From Microbacteriaceae bacterium (GTDB lineage Bacteria > Actinomycetota > Actinomycetes > Actinomycetales > Microbacteriaceae), in contig JAPOHQ010000009.1 in assembly GCA_029979375.1 (NCBI GenBank), positions 1-24,129 of the forward strand: a DNA stretch of 24,129 nucleotides. Direction: 5' to 3'. Positions 8,195-14,784 of this stretch are shown here, piece after piece. The translations under genes were made by a program, and so were the position numbers. Positions within the stretch are counted from its first letter, which is position 1. Each line of letters starts with the position of its first letter. The notes under the pieces are model-generated. The model searched no databases, was not told the origin of the DNA, and saw only the letters and a list, made by a program, of their open reading frames with translations.

Positions 8195-8308
8195 CTAGCG
8201 ATAGGTAGCGAAGAAGCTTGGGAAAATGGCGCCGATCACGATCATGAGGGGAACCATCAGTGTTAGCGCGAGGATCTGAATCAGATCCCAGTCAATCTTT
8301 CGTCTCAT
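8195..8308 (-). CDS. 37-residue one-helix membrane peptide downstream of the rhodopsin
   Basis: A short open frame runs from an ATG at 8308 to a TAG at 8195-8197. AAGGAG stands 5 nt before the ATG, one of the strongest ribosome sites in the window. The product starts MRRKIDWDLIQ, continues with a roughly 20-residue hydrophobic stretch (ILALTLMVPLMIVIGAIF) and ends FATYR. A basic N-terminus before a single helix predicts an N-in membrane peptide. It follows the rhodopsin by 59 nt, with a strong hairpin between. The strong ribosome site, charge pattern and position argue for a real gene. I do not know a family. It may be a rhodopsin accessory peptide or an unrelated small membrane protein. Confidence 0.65.
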   Translation of the reverse strand: MRRKIDWDLIQILALTLMVPLMIVIGAIFPSFFATYR

Positions 8309-8327
8309 TTTTCTCCTTGAGTTAAGA

Positions 8328-8355
8328 GAAGGCGCCGAGTTGCCCCGGCGCCTTC
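8328..8355 (-). terminator. Strong hairpin between the rhodopsin and the small membrane peptide
   Basis: GAAGGCGCCG (8328-8337) and CGGCGCCTTC (8346-8355) form a perfect 10-bp, GC-rich stem around an 8-nt loop, 12 nt after the rhodopsin stop. On the transcribed strand the stem is followed by TCTTAACTC rather than a run of T, so it may only partly terminate transcription. It could act as an attenuating or 3'-end-protecting element that sets a high rhodopsin to low downstream ratio. Confidence 0.6.
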
Positions 8356-8367
8356 CGAACTAAGTGC

Positions 8368-9126
8368 TTAGTCCTTGAACTCGCTCTTTGCGAATTCCTT
8401 GTCGTCCTCGGCGCTCTTGATGCGAGCGATAGAGAAGATGACCAGACCAAACAGACACTTCGCCAGAATGTCGGCGACGCTGTAGCCAACCTCGCGGAGA
8501 ACGAAGCCTGACTCGTCAAAGCCGGTTGCATTCATGTTTGCGATGAAGGCGATTGGGTAAACACCCCAGGTTGCGAGAAGCAGAAGACGAAGCTCCTTGA
8601 TTCTGCGCACAACAGCCTCGCTCTGACGTTCGAGGCTCTTGCCGAGCTCAACGAACAGAACGTAGAGGATGTATAGGAATGGGATGGTGGATAGCAGACC
8701 CCAAACAGATGGCTGAAGACCCATGGTCATGCCAGAGTCTCCTGGGTAACCCAGGGCGATCATGAGGGCTGCTGCTGGTACTAGGCGAACCAGCATTGAA
8801 CGCTGGGCTTCGCGGGCCAGGGCGAGAACTGCAACGGTCTCGACCAGAAGCAGTGGCACAGTCAGGAACCAGTCAACGTAGCGGTAGCCAACGTTGTAGG
8901 TAGCTCCTGGAATTGCGTCAGGTCCGAATGCGTGAACAAAGCTGTCAAACATACGGAAGTAGTGGTAAGCGGCGATCGCAGTCACTGTCGCGGAGACCAT
9001 TACAGCCATGCGGTAGCGAGGGAGAACGCGCTCACGTCCTACGAGAAGAAAGGTGGTAGTGAACAACATGCTGGCAATACCAAGCGAAAGCATGTTGAAG
9101 ACTACGTTGTAACCTTCTGCACTCAT
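8368..9126 (-). CDS. Light-driven proton pump, actinorhodopsin/xanthorhodopsin-type
   Basis: This 252-residue, seven-helix microbial rhodopsin binds retinal and pumps protons outward in light. Helix C reads RYVDWFLTVPLLLVE: Arg82, proton acceptor Asp85, Thr89 and proton donor Glu96, the DTE pattern of proton pumps. The retinal lysine is Lys223 in helix G, with Asp219 as the second counter-ion residue. His55 corresponds to proteorhodopsin His75. Leu93 sits at the spectral tuning position (PR 105), predicting green absorption. Gly143 in VWGLLST aligns with bacteriorhodopsin Trp138 and xanthorhodopsin Gly156, the opening that admits a carotenoid antenna. AAAGGA lies about 10 nt before the ATG. 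No retinal or carotenoid genes are in the window. Confidence 0.95.
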   Translation of the reverse strand: MSAEGYNVVFNMLSLGIASMLFTTTFLLVGRERVLPRYRMAVMVSATVTAIAAYHYFRMFDSFVHAFGPDAIPGATYNVGYRYVDWFLTVPLLLVETVAVLALAREAQRSMLVRLVPAAALMIALGYPGDSGMTMGLQPSVWGLLSTIPFLYILYVLFVELGKSLERQSEAVVRRIKELRLLLLATWGVYPIAFIANMNATGFDESGFVLREVGYSVADILAKCLFGLVIFSIARIKSAEDDKEFAKSEFKD

Positions 9127-9145
9127 TTGTTTTATTTTCCTTTCG

Positions 9146-9234
9146 GCCTAATTAGGCGTAGACCGATGGAGCTTTGAGGTCTTCGTAGCTCCATTGCTCG
9201 ACCTACGTATATCCCAACCTCAGCCAACCTTAAA
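9146..9234 (-). promoter_or_regulatory. Candidate rhodopsin promoter and structured 5' UTR
   Basis: On the minus strand TTTAAG (9234-9229), a 17-bp spacer and TATACG (9211-9206) form a moderate promoter. The resulting leader of about 70 nt contains two inverted repeats. ATGGAGCT at 9166-9173 pairs with AGCTCCAT at 9187-9194 around a 13-nt loop, and GCCTAATTAGGC at 9146-9157 is a perfect 12-bp palindrome ending about 20 nt before the start codon. The hairpins could stabilise a highly expressed message or control translation. The promoter boxes are weak matches, so the start site is inferred. Confidence 0.4.
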
Positions 9235-9246
9235 GAATCCTGAGAA

Positions 9247-9265
9247 TGGTAACGTTTTGGTAACG
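9247..9265. repeat. Tandem direct repeat with an 11-bp period upstream of the rhodopsin promoter
   Basis: TGGTAACG occurs at 9247-9254 and again at 9258-9265, exactly 11 bp apart, i.e. about one helical turn. It lies just upstream of the predicted rhodopsin -35 box and abuts the end of the neighbouring gene. This spacing is what an activator or an oligomeric repressor binding direct repeats would need. Confidence 0.4.
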
Positions 9266-9266
9266 A

Positions 9267-9719
9267 CTAGAAGCCCAAGAACAGCTTGTTTTCTGTCAAC
9301 TCGACAGCGGTTCCAGTGAAGAAGAACTCGATGAATTGGGGCCCCTTGCTGCTGAGGCTCATGAGACCCCTGAGCGATTCAATCCTCTCTCCGGCCGGGC
9401 TTCTCAGCTCGGCCCAAACCTCTCGATCCCCTTGCAAGAGTGCCTGGTTCACCACCTGGATCTTGAACCTAACCCCAAACTCGGTTTCGGTCACAGCCAG
9501 CAGCTCTGGCAGTACTTCGATGCTCAGCGGGGAGACCACCCCGCACTGGGCTAGCTCGCAGTAGCTGACCTGCCCGGGTATCAGCTGCTGAACCTCAGCA
9601 CGAGATTGCTCTTGGGAAATGACCCAAGACGCCGGCAGCACCAGGGCCAGAGAGATTAGGAAACCTGCCCACAACAGGGTCTTTTGTCCTTTAGGGGTGA
9701 GTGGCCAAGGTCTCGACAT
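9267..9719 (-). CDS. Membrane-anchored protein of unknown function
   Basis: This 150-residue protein has a short basic N-terminus, one hydrophobic helix around residues 14-35 and then a soluble domain that would face outside. The domain is rich in beta-like segments (FGVRFKIQVVNQALL, REVWAELRSPAGE, QFIEFFFTGTAVEL), suggesting an immunoglobulin-like or similar sandwich. Cys54 and Cys59 could form a disulfide or bind metal. AGGAA lies 6 nt before the ATG at 9719. It ends 140 nt before the rhodopsin start on the same strand, so co-transcription is possible, but the intervening promoter suggests independence. I do not recognise the family. Confidence 0.65.
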   Translation of the reverse strand: MSRPWPLTPKGQKTLLWAGFLISLALVLPASWVISQEQSRAEVQQLIPGQVSYCELAQCGVVSPLSIEVLPELLAVTETEFGVRFKIQVVNQALLQGDREVWAELRSPAGERIESLRGLMSLSSKGPQFIEFFFTGTAVELTENKLFLGF

Positions 9720-9732
9720 TTAGTTCCTAACA

Positions 9733-9773
9733 GGACAATCATTGTCCATTATGGTGAGCTCCTTCGCTACCCT
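9733..9773 (+). promoter_or_regulatory. Palindromic operator and leaderless-type promoter of psuGK
   Basis: GGACAATCATTGTCC (9733-9747) is a perfect 7+1+7 palindrome in the gap between the divergent membrane-protein gene and psuG. TACCCT at 9768-9773 fits the actinobacterial TANNNT -10 box and lies exactly 6 nt before the GTG at 9780, so transcription would begin at or next to the start codon. No convincing -35 box with standard spacing is present. The palindrome covers the place where one would be, which suits a repressor site. Confidence 0.5.
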
Positions 9774-9779
9774 TTACCC

Positions 9780-10685
9780 GTGGCCGACAGTTCTCTAAAT
9801 ATCTCGCCAAAGGTGGCCGATGCTCTTTTGCATAAGAGGCCAGTGGTAGCACTCGAGTCGACAATCATCTCTCACGGCCTACCAAGACCTCGAAATTTGG
9901 CTGCCGCAAGGGACTTCGAGGAGCTGCTCGAGTCTCAGGGCGTGGTGCCGGCAACCATAGCCGTCATCCGCGGAACTCCAACGGTGGGTCTAAGCCCAGA
10001 GGAGCTAGAGCTCATTGCATCCCAAGACATTGCCAAAGCGTCTGTTCGGGATCTTCCAATACTCCAGGCGAAGGGGCTCTCGGGGGCAACAACCGTTGCA
10101 GCAACAGCACACCTCGCAGCTCGAGCAGGAATTCAGGTTTTTGCAACCGGCGGGCTTGGTGGCGTCCATCGCGGTGCGAGCGAGACCTTTGACGAGTCCG
10201 CGGATCTTTCAACCCTTGCAACCTCTCCAGTGGCGGTTGTTAGCGCAGGAGTGAAGAGCGTCCTTGATATCGGCGCGACCCTGGAACGGTTAGAAACCCT
10301 GAGCATCCCTGTCGTCGGCTATCAAACATCGACCTTCCCAAGTTTTTGGCTTCCCGATTCCGAGTTTGAGCTCGACTGGAGGGCAGAGGATTCAGGAGAG
10401 GTTGCGGCAATCATCAAAGCACAGCGGAGTTCGGGCTCTCAGTCAGCACTGGTGGTGGCGAACCCCGTTCCGCTTGATCAGGCCTGGCAACGCGAGGAAC
10501 ACGACCAGGTTCTCGCAAAGGCCTTTGCCGCAGCCAAGGCGCAGGGGGTTCGAGGCAAAGAGGTGACCCCGTTCCTGTTGCAATTCATTGTCGATGCATC
10601 GGGGGGAAGGTCGCTTGAGGTGAATCTGAACCTAGCCAAGAACAACGTCAGGGTTGCTGCGGAAATTGCGAAGGCCCTGAGTTGA
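9780..10685 (+). CDS. psuG: Pseudouridine-5'-phosphate glycosidase
   Basis: PsuG splits the C-glycosidic bond of pseudouridine 5'-phosphate into uracil and ribose 5-phosphate. The protein follows the family closely: ISPKVADAL, then VVALESTIISHG with the acid/base Glu26, VPATIAVIRG, RDLPIL, FATGGLGGVHRG (121-132), SADL, and SAGVKSVLD with the Schiff-base Lys159. The C-terminus has GYQT, ANPVP and GKEVTPFLL. I take GTG 9780 as the start, giving 301 residues against about 312 for E. coli. The frame can be extended to ATG 9684, but that adds an unrelated segment lying inside the divergent gene. No Shine-Dalgarno precedes the GTG, and a leaderless promoter explains it. The stop overlaps psuK. Confidence 0.9.
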   Translation: MADSSLNISPKVADALLHKRPVVALESTIISHGLPRPRNLAAARDFEELLESQGVVPATIAVIRGTPTVGLSPEELELIASQDIAKASVRDLPILQAKGLSGATTVAATAHLAARAGIQVFATGGLGGVHRGASETFDESADLSTLATSPVAVVSAGVKSVLDIGATLERLETLSIPVVGYQTSTFPSFWLPDSEFELDWRAEDSGEVAAIIKAQRSSGSQSALVVANPVPLDQAWQREEHDQVLAKAFAAAKAQGVRGKEVTPFLLQFIVDASGGRSLEVNLNLAKNNVRVAAEIAKALS

Positions 10686-11512
10686 AGCGAATTGTGGTTC
10701 TAGGTGATGTCATCGAAGACATCATCGTTATCTCTGACTCGCATCGCAGCAGCAACACCGACAATCCAGCCGAGATCCATGCCACTCCAGGCGGCTCCGG
10801 GGCGAACTTTGCAGTTTGGCTGGCCTCGCTTGGCCACGAGGTTGAGCTGGTCTCAAGGGTGGCAGAAAAGGATCGCGCTCGGCTGACGGCGTATTTCGAA
10901 TCTAAGTTTGTGATTTCCAAATTAGAGCCAGACAGTGAACACGAGACTGGTCGGATCGTCGTCCTCGTGGAAGGAAACAACAGAACTTTCTTTACAGATC
11001 GGGCGGCAAACCAATACCTAACCGCCAAGAATGCTGATCTCAACAAGACCGACGTGCTCTACCTCTCTGGCTACTCAGTGGTGACCCTCGGCATTGAGCG
11101 AACCCAGCAGATAATCGATCGGGCCAGCTCTGCCGGAGTTCTCGTAGCCGTTGATCCAGGCAGCAGCTCGTTTCTTTCGGAGTTTGGTGTGTCCGAGTTT
11201 CTCGAGGCCATCACCGGTTGCGATTTCATCTTCCCGAATGAGGCAGAGTATGAGCTTCTCGCCAAGTCCGTCGATCTGGAGAGCCAGTTCCCAGAGGTCA
11301 TTATCACGCGCGGCGAAAAAGGGGCCGAGGTCCCCGGCTACGGCAGCGTTCCGGCTCGAGAGGTCGATGTTGTCGACCCAACCGGAGCGGGCGATGCCTT
11401 TGCGGCCAAATACCTATCCGAGCGATTGGATGGTGCAGAGGTGCTGGATGCCCTTGCCGCGGCCAATGACTTTGCGGCCGTGGCTGTTACTAAACCAGGG
11501 GGTCAGCCCTAG
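10682..11512 (+). CDS. psuK: PfkB-family kinase, probably pseudouridine kinase
   Basis: This 276-residue ribokinase/PfkB protein has the N-terminal substrate signature GGSGANFA (37-44), FPNEAE (184-189) for magnesium/phosphate contact, and the C-terminal signature DPTGAGDAF (232-240) with catalytic Asp238. It starts at a TTG that overlaps the psuG stop as TTGA, so it is translationally coupled to the glycosidase. The reaction expected from this pairing is phosphorylation of pseudouridine to the PsuG substrate. The protein is shorter than the E. coli kinase (about 313 residues). The kinase family is certain, and the substrate follows from the psuG coupling. Its stop shares CTAG with the opposing aldehyde dehydrogenase-like gene. 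Confidence 0.82.
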   Translation: MKRIVVLGDVIEDIIVISDSHRSSNTDNPAEIHATPGGSGANFAVWLASLGHEVELVSRVAEKDRARLTAYFESKFVISKLEPDSEHETGRIVVLVEGNNRTFFTDRAANQYLTAKNADLNKTDVLYLSGYSVVTLGIERTQQIIDRASSAGVLVAVDPGSSSFLSEFGVSEFLEAITGCDFIFPNEAEYELLAKSVDLESQFPEVIITRGEKGAEVPGYGSVPAREVDVVDPTGAGDAFAAKYLSERLDGAEVLDALAAANDFAAVAVTKPGGQP

Positions 11513-12360
11513 TGCCCCTTGGGGTGCCAGACGGTCTTCAGCTCCATCAGTTCAAGAATGTGCTGCAGCGATCCCGAACTTCCGAGTCTTTCGTAGCTTC
11601 CCTTGCGAAGTACTCGCTTCACGGTGTCCGCTGCCATCAGCTCTAGCTCTGCCGGCTTACTCGCACCCTCGAGATCCACGGCATTGACGTCCATGTGACC
11701 TACCAGCCAACCGCTTAGCTCGGACTCCTTGCCCGAGAGGATGTTTACAACACCACCGGGAACGTCGCTGGTTGCCAACACCTCGCCAAAGCTGAGAGCC
11801 GGGAGCGAGAGTTTTTCACTGGTCACCACAACAATCGTGTTCCCCGAGACGATCGCCGGGGCGATGGTGTTCACAAAGCCGACCAGTGCCGAGTCTTGCG
11901 GCGCAAAGGCGCCTACCACGCCCGTCGGTTGGTTTGTGGAGATGTTGAAAAACGGTCCAGCGACAGGGTTCATGCTGCCGGCAACGGTGTCTATCTTGTC
12001 GGTCCAACCGGCATGCCAGACCCAGGAGTCAATCGCCGCATCGAGCTCGGCATTTGCTTGCTTCGCGGTCTTTCCCGTCAGGGCCTGAATCTCTGCGACA
12101 AACTGATCGCGCCTGCCCTCGAGCATTTCTGCGATGCGGTAAAGCACCTGGCCTCGGTTATATGCGCTCGCACCTGCCCATCCCGGCTGGGCGGATCGCG
12201 CAGCAGACACGGCGTCTCTGACATCTTTCCTGGAGGCAAGGGAAACATTTGCGAGGTGCTTGCCCTTGCTGTCGGAGACCTGGTAGCTGCGACCGGACTC
12301 ACTTCGGGGAAACTTGCCCCCGATAAATAGCTTGTAGGTCTTCTTCACATCTAAACGCAT
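11509..12360 (-). CDS. Truncated aldehyde dehydrogenase-like protein lacking the catalytic half
   Basis: This 283-residue protein matches aldehyde dehydrogenases only over the N-terminal NAD-binding part (FIGGKFPRSESGR, then GVVGAFAPQDSALVGFVNTIAPAIVSGNTIVV). The active-site Asn motif PWNFP reads PQDSA at 154-158. The ELGGK glutamate and the GQxCxA cysteine region are absent, and the C-terminus ends in a different segment (LQHILELMELKTVWHP). It cannot work as a normal dehydrogenase. A good GGAGGT site lies before its ATG, the frame is intact, and it sits 2 nt after the full-length dehydrogenase. A maintained partner or regulatory subunit is therefore more likely than a decaying pseudogene. 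Confidence 0.8.
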   Translation of the reverse strand: MRLDVKKTYKLFIGGKFPRSESGRSYQVSDSKGKHLANVSLASRKDVRDAVSAARSAQPGWAGASAYNRGQVLYRIAEMLEGRRDQFVAEIQALTGKTAKQANAELDAAIDSWVWHAGWTDKIDTVAGSMNPVAGPFFNISTNQPTGVVGAFAPQDSALVGFVNTIAPAIVSGNTIVVVTSEKLSLPALSFGEVLATSDVPGGVVNILSGKESELSGWLVGHMDVNAVDLEGASKPAELELMAADTVKRVLRKGSYERLGSSGSLQHILELMELKTVWHPKGH

Positions 12361-12362
12361 GG

Positions 12363-13790
12363 TTAGTTACCTCCCTTGAGGTATGCGGCAAGGCCGGCTC
12401 GGCCGCCCTCTCGCCCATAGCCCGACTCTTTGAAGCCACCGAATGGGCTGGTTGGGTCGAACTGATTGAAGGTGTTGCTCCAGATGACTCCGGCGTTGAG
12501 CTGGTCGGCAAGCTTGAGCATCTTCGAACCCTTCTCGGTCCAGATTCCAGCGCTCAGGCCATACTCGGTGTTGTTGGCCTTGGTGATGGCCTCGGTAGGG
12601 GTTCGGAAGGTAATCACGCTGAGAACCGGGCCGAATATCTCTTCTCTGGCAACTGTGTTCGCCGGGCTAACTCCGTCGATGATCGCGGGGGCATACCAGA
12701 AACCGTTTCTTGGGATCTTGCAGGCTGGTTGCCAGAGGTCTCCGCCCTCCTTGACTCCCTTTGCCACAAGACCTTTGATCTTCTGCAACTGAGCCTTCGA
12801 GTTGATGGCTCCAACATCGGTGTTCTTATCCATCGGGTCACCAAGGCGCAGGGTCTCCATCCGACGCTTGAGCTTCTTTATGAACTCGTCGTGGATGCTC
12901 TCTTGAACCAGCAGCCTTGAGCCTGCGCAGCAGACGTGTCCCTGGTTGAAGAAGATGCCGTTCACGACCCCTTCAATTGCCTGGTCAATTGGCGCATCGT
13001 CGAAGACGATGTTGGCCGCCTTGCCGCCGAGCTCTAAGGTCACCTTCTTGTTGGTGCCGGCAACCTGTCGGGCGATGATCTTGCCGACCTCGGTTGAGCC
13101 CGTGAAGGCAACCTTGTTCACGTCCTTGTGTCCGACTACCGCTGCTCCAGTGTCGCCGAATCCGGTGACGATATTGACAACGCCATCTGGCAGCTCCGCC
13201 TGCTGGCAGATCTCAGCAAAAAGCAGTGCTGTTAGTGGCGTGGTCTCTGCGGGCTTCAGCACCACCGTGTTGCCCGCAGCCAATGCGGGAGCCACCTTCC
13301 ACGCGAGCATCATCAGCGGGAAGTTCCAGGGGATTACCTGGCCGGCAACTCCGTGGGCCTTTGGGCTTGCTCCCATACCGGCATAGTCCAGCTTGTCCGC
13401 CCAACCGGCGTAGTAGAAGAACCAGGCAACCGAGGTTGGAACATCGAAGTCTCTGGTCTCCTTGATCGGCTTTCCGTTGTTCAGGGTCTCCGCCACGGCC
13501 AGCTCCCTGGCCCGCTCCTGCATGATGCGGGCGATTCGGAACAGATACTTGCCGCGTTGGGCTCCCGAGAGTTTGCTCCAGGTCTTCTCGTAGGCGTTTC
13601 TGGCAGCCTTGACCGCGAGGTCGACATCCTTGGCGGATCCGTGGCTGATCTGGCTAAGCACCTCTTCGGTTGCGGGATTGATGGTTTCAAAGGTCTTCTG
13701 GGGCTTGGTGAATTTGCCGCCAATGAAGTGGCCATAGGAACTTGCAAAGCTGGCCAGCTTTGCTTCCGGTGCGGGGGAATAATCGAACAT
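12363..13790 (-). CDS. NAD(P)-dependent aldehyde dehydrogenase
   Basis: This 475-residue enzyme has all catalytic parts: PWNFP with Asn156, ELGGK with Glu253, and GHVCCAGSR with catalytic Cys287. It also has the late EEIFGPVL and PFGGFKESGYGREGG motifs. It lies directly after deoC (7-nt gap, AGGAGA before the ATG), so the natural role is oxidation of acetaldehyde, the product of deoxyribose-phosphate cleavage, to acetate with NAD(P). The aldehyde specificity cannot be read directly and rests on the operon. It precedes the truncated homologue by 2 nt, and the pair may form a mixed complex. Confidence 0.88.
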   Translation of the reverse strand: MFDYSPAPEAKLASFASSYGHFIGGKFTKPQKTFETINPATEEVLSQISHGSAKDVDLAVKAARNAYEKTWSKLSGAQRGKYLFRIARIMQERARELAVAETLNNGKPIKETRDFDVPTSVAWFFYYAGWADKLDYAGMGASPKAHGVAGQVIPWNFPLMMLAWKVAPALAAGNTVVLKPAETTPLTALLFAEICQQAELPDGVVNIVTGFGDTGAAVVGHKDVNKVAFTGSTEVGKIIARQVAGTNKKVTLELGGKAANIVFDDAPIDQAIEGVVNGIFFNQGHVCCAGSRLLVQESIHDEFIKKLKRRMETLRLGDPMDKNTDVGAINSKAQLQKIKGLVAKGVKEGGDLWQPACKIPRNGFWYAPAIIDGVSPANTVAREEIFGPVLSVITFRTPTEAITKANNTEYGLSAGIWTEKGSKMLKLADQLNAGVIWSNTFNQFDPTSPFGGFKESGYGREGGRAGLAAYLKGGN

Positions 13791-13797
13791 GTCTCTC

Positions 13798-14754
13798 CTA
13801 GTCCACGCTCACATAGTCGCTACCGAGGTAGGTCTTGGTCTTCAGCTTCTTGCGCTGCATCAGCACGTCGTTAAGCAGGCTTGAAGCTCCGAAGCGGAAG
13901 TAGTCGGGATCGAGCCAGAGGTCACCGGCGGTCTCCTTAACGGTCACCAGATACCGGATGGCATCTTTTGAGGTTCTTATGCCTCCGGCTGGCTTTACTC
14001 CGATCTGAATCCCGTATTCGTCATACCAGTCTCTTACCGCCTGAAGCATTAGGAGTGTGATCGGCAGGGTCGCATTGACACCAACCTTGCCCGTTGAGGT
14101 CTTGATGAAATCTGCCCCAGCAAGCATCGCGAGGTAACTTGCCCTGCGGATGTTGTCATAGGTCTGCAGCTCGCCGGTCTCCAAGATCACCTTGAGATGG
14201 GCGGCTTTGCCGCTCGGCCTCTGGCAGGCCTGCTTGATGGCCTGAATTTGCTTGAAAACCTCGAGGTAGTTGCCGCTCAGAAATGCGCCGCGGTCTATGA
14301 CCATGTCGATCTCATTGGCACCCGCCGCGACTGCGTCCTTGGTGTCCTGCAGCTTTACCCTGAGGCTGGCTCTGCCAGAGGGGAATGCCGTTGCCACGGC
14401 AGCGACGTATATCTTTCGCTTCCCAATTGCCGCTTTGGCGTGCTGAACCATGTCTCCGTAGACGCACACTGCGGCCGGGCTCGGGGTATCCAGATCGTCT
14501 TCATCCGGAGTGATTGCCTTGTTGCAAAGTGACCTAACTCGCGCGGGAGTGTCAGCCCCCTCCAGCGTTGTCAGGTCCATCATGGAGATTATTAGGTCGA
14601 GCGCCCAGGCCTTGGAGTCGGTCTTGATTGATCTGGTGGCCAGTGAGGCTGCACGCTGTTCTAGGCCAACCTTGTCGACACCGGGCAGGGAGTGTAGCCA
14701 ACGCCTTAGTGATTGGTTCGTAAGTCTCGAACCGACAATAGTTTCGGCATCCAT
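13798..14754 (-). CDS. deoC: Deoxyribose-phosphate aldolase
   Basis: DeoC cleaves 2-deoxyribose 5-phosphate to glyceraldehyde 3-phosphate and acetaldehyde through a lysine Schiff base. The 318-residue protein shows EIDMVID (148-154), FIKTSTGK with Schiff-base Lys218, and GVKPAGGIR with the second catalytic Lys254. It is of the longer class, with an N-terminal extension of about 50 residues. It starts at ATG 14754, 30 nt after the SDR stop, with no strong ribosome site; a TAGGCT about 27 nt upstream could be a promoter box. With the following aldehyde dehydrogenase it converts deoxynucleoside sugars into central metabolites. Confidence 0.9.
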   Translation of the reverse strand: MDAETIVGSRLTNQSLRRWLHSLPGVDKVGLEQRAASLATRSIKTDSKAWALDLIISMMDLTTLEGADTPARVRSLCNKAITPDEDDLDTPSPAAVCVYGDMVQHAKAAIGKRKIYVAAVATAFPSGRASLRVKLQDTKDAVAAGANEIDMVIDRGAFLSGNYLEVFKQIQAIKQACQRPSGKAAHLKVILETGELQTYDNIRRASYLAMLAGADFIKTSTGKVGVNATLPITLLMLQAVRDWYDEYGIQIGVKPAGGIRTSKDAIRYLVTVKETAGDLWLDPDYFRFGASSLLNDVLMQRKKLKTKTYLGSDYVSVD

Positions 14755-14784
14755 GGCGTTATCTTTCGGCTTCCAAGCCTACCT

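Noticed and set aside
9684..9779. N-terminal extension of psuG to an ATG
   Set aside because: The added 32 residues lie partly inside the divergent membrane-protein gene and do not resemble PsuG. A leaderless GTG at 9780 gives the family's usual length.
11509..12360. Short aldehyde dehydrogenase as a simple pseudogene
   Set aside because: No frameshift or stop interrupts it, no remnant of the missing half follows (psuK coding sequence starts at once), and it keeps a good ribosome site.
13353..13874. A 173-codon open frame on the plus strand
   Set aside because: It is antisense to the full-length aldehyde dehydrogenase and deoC, whose catalytic residues are complete.
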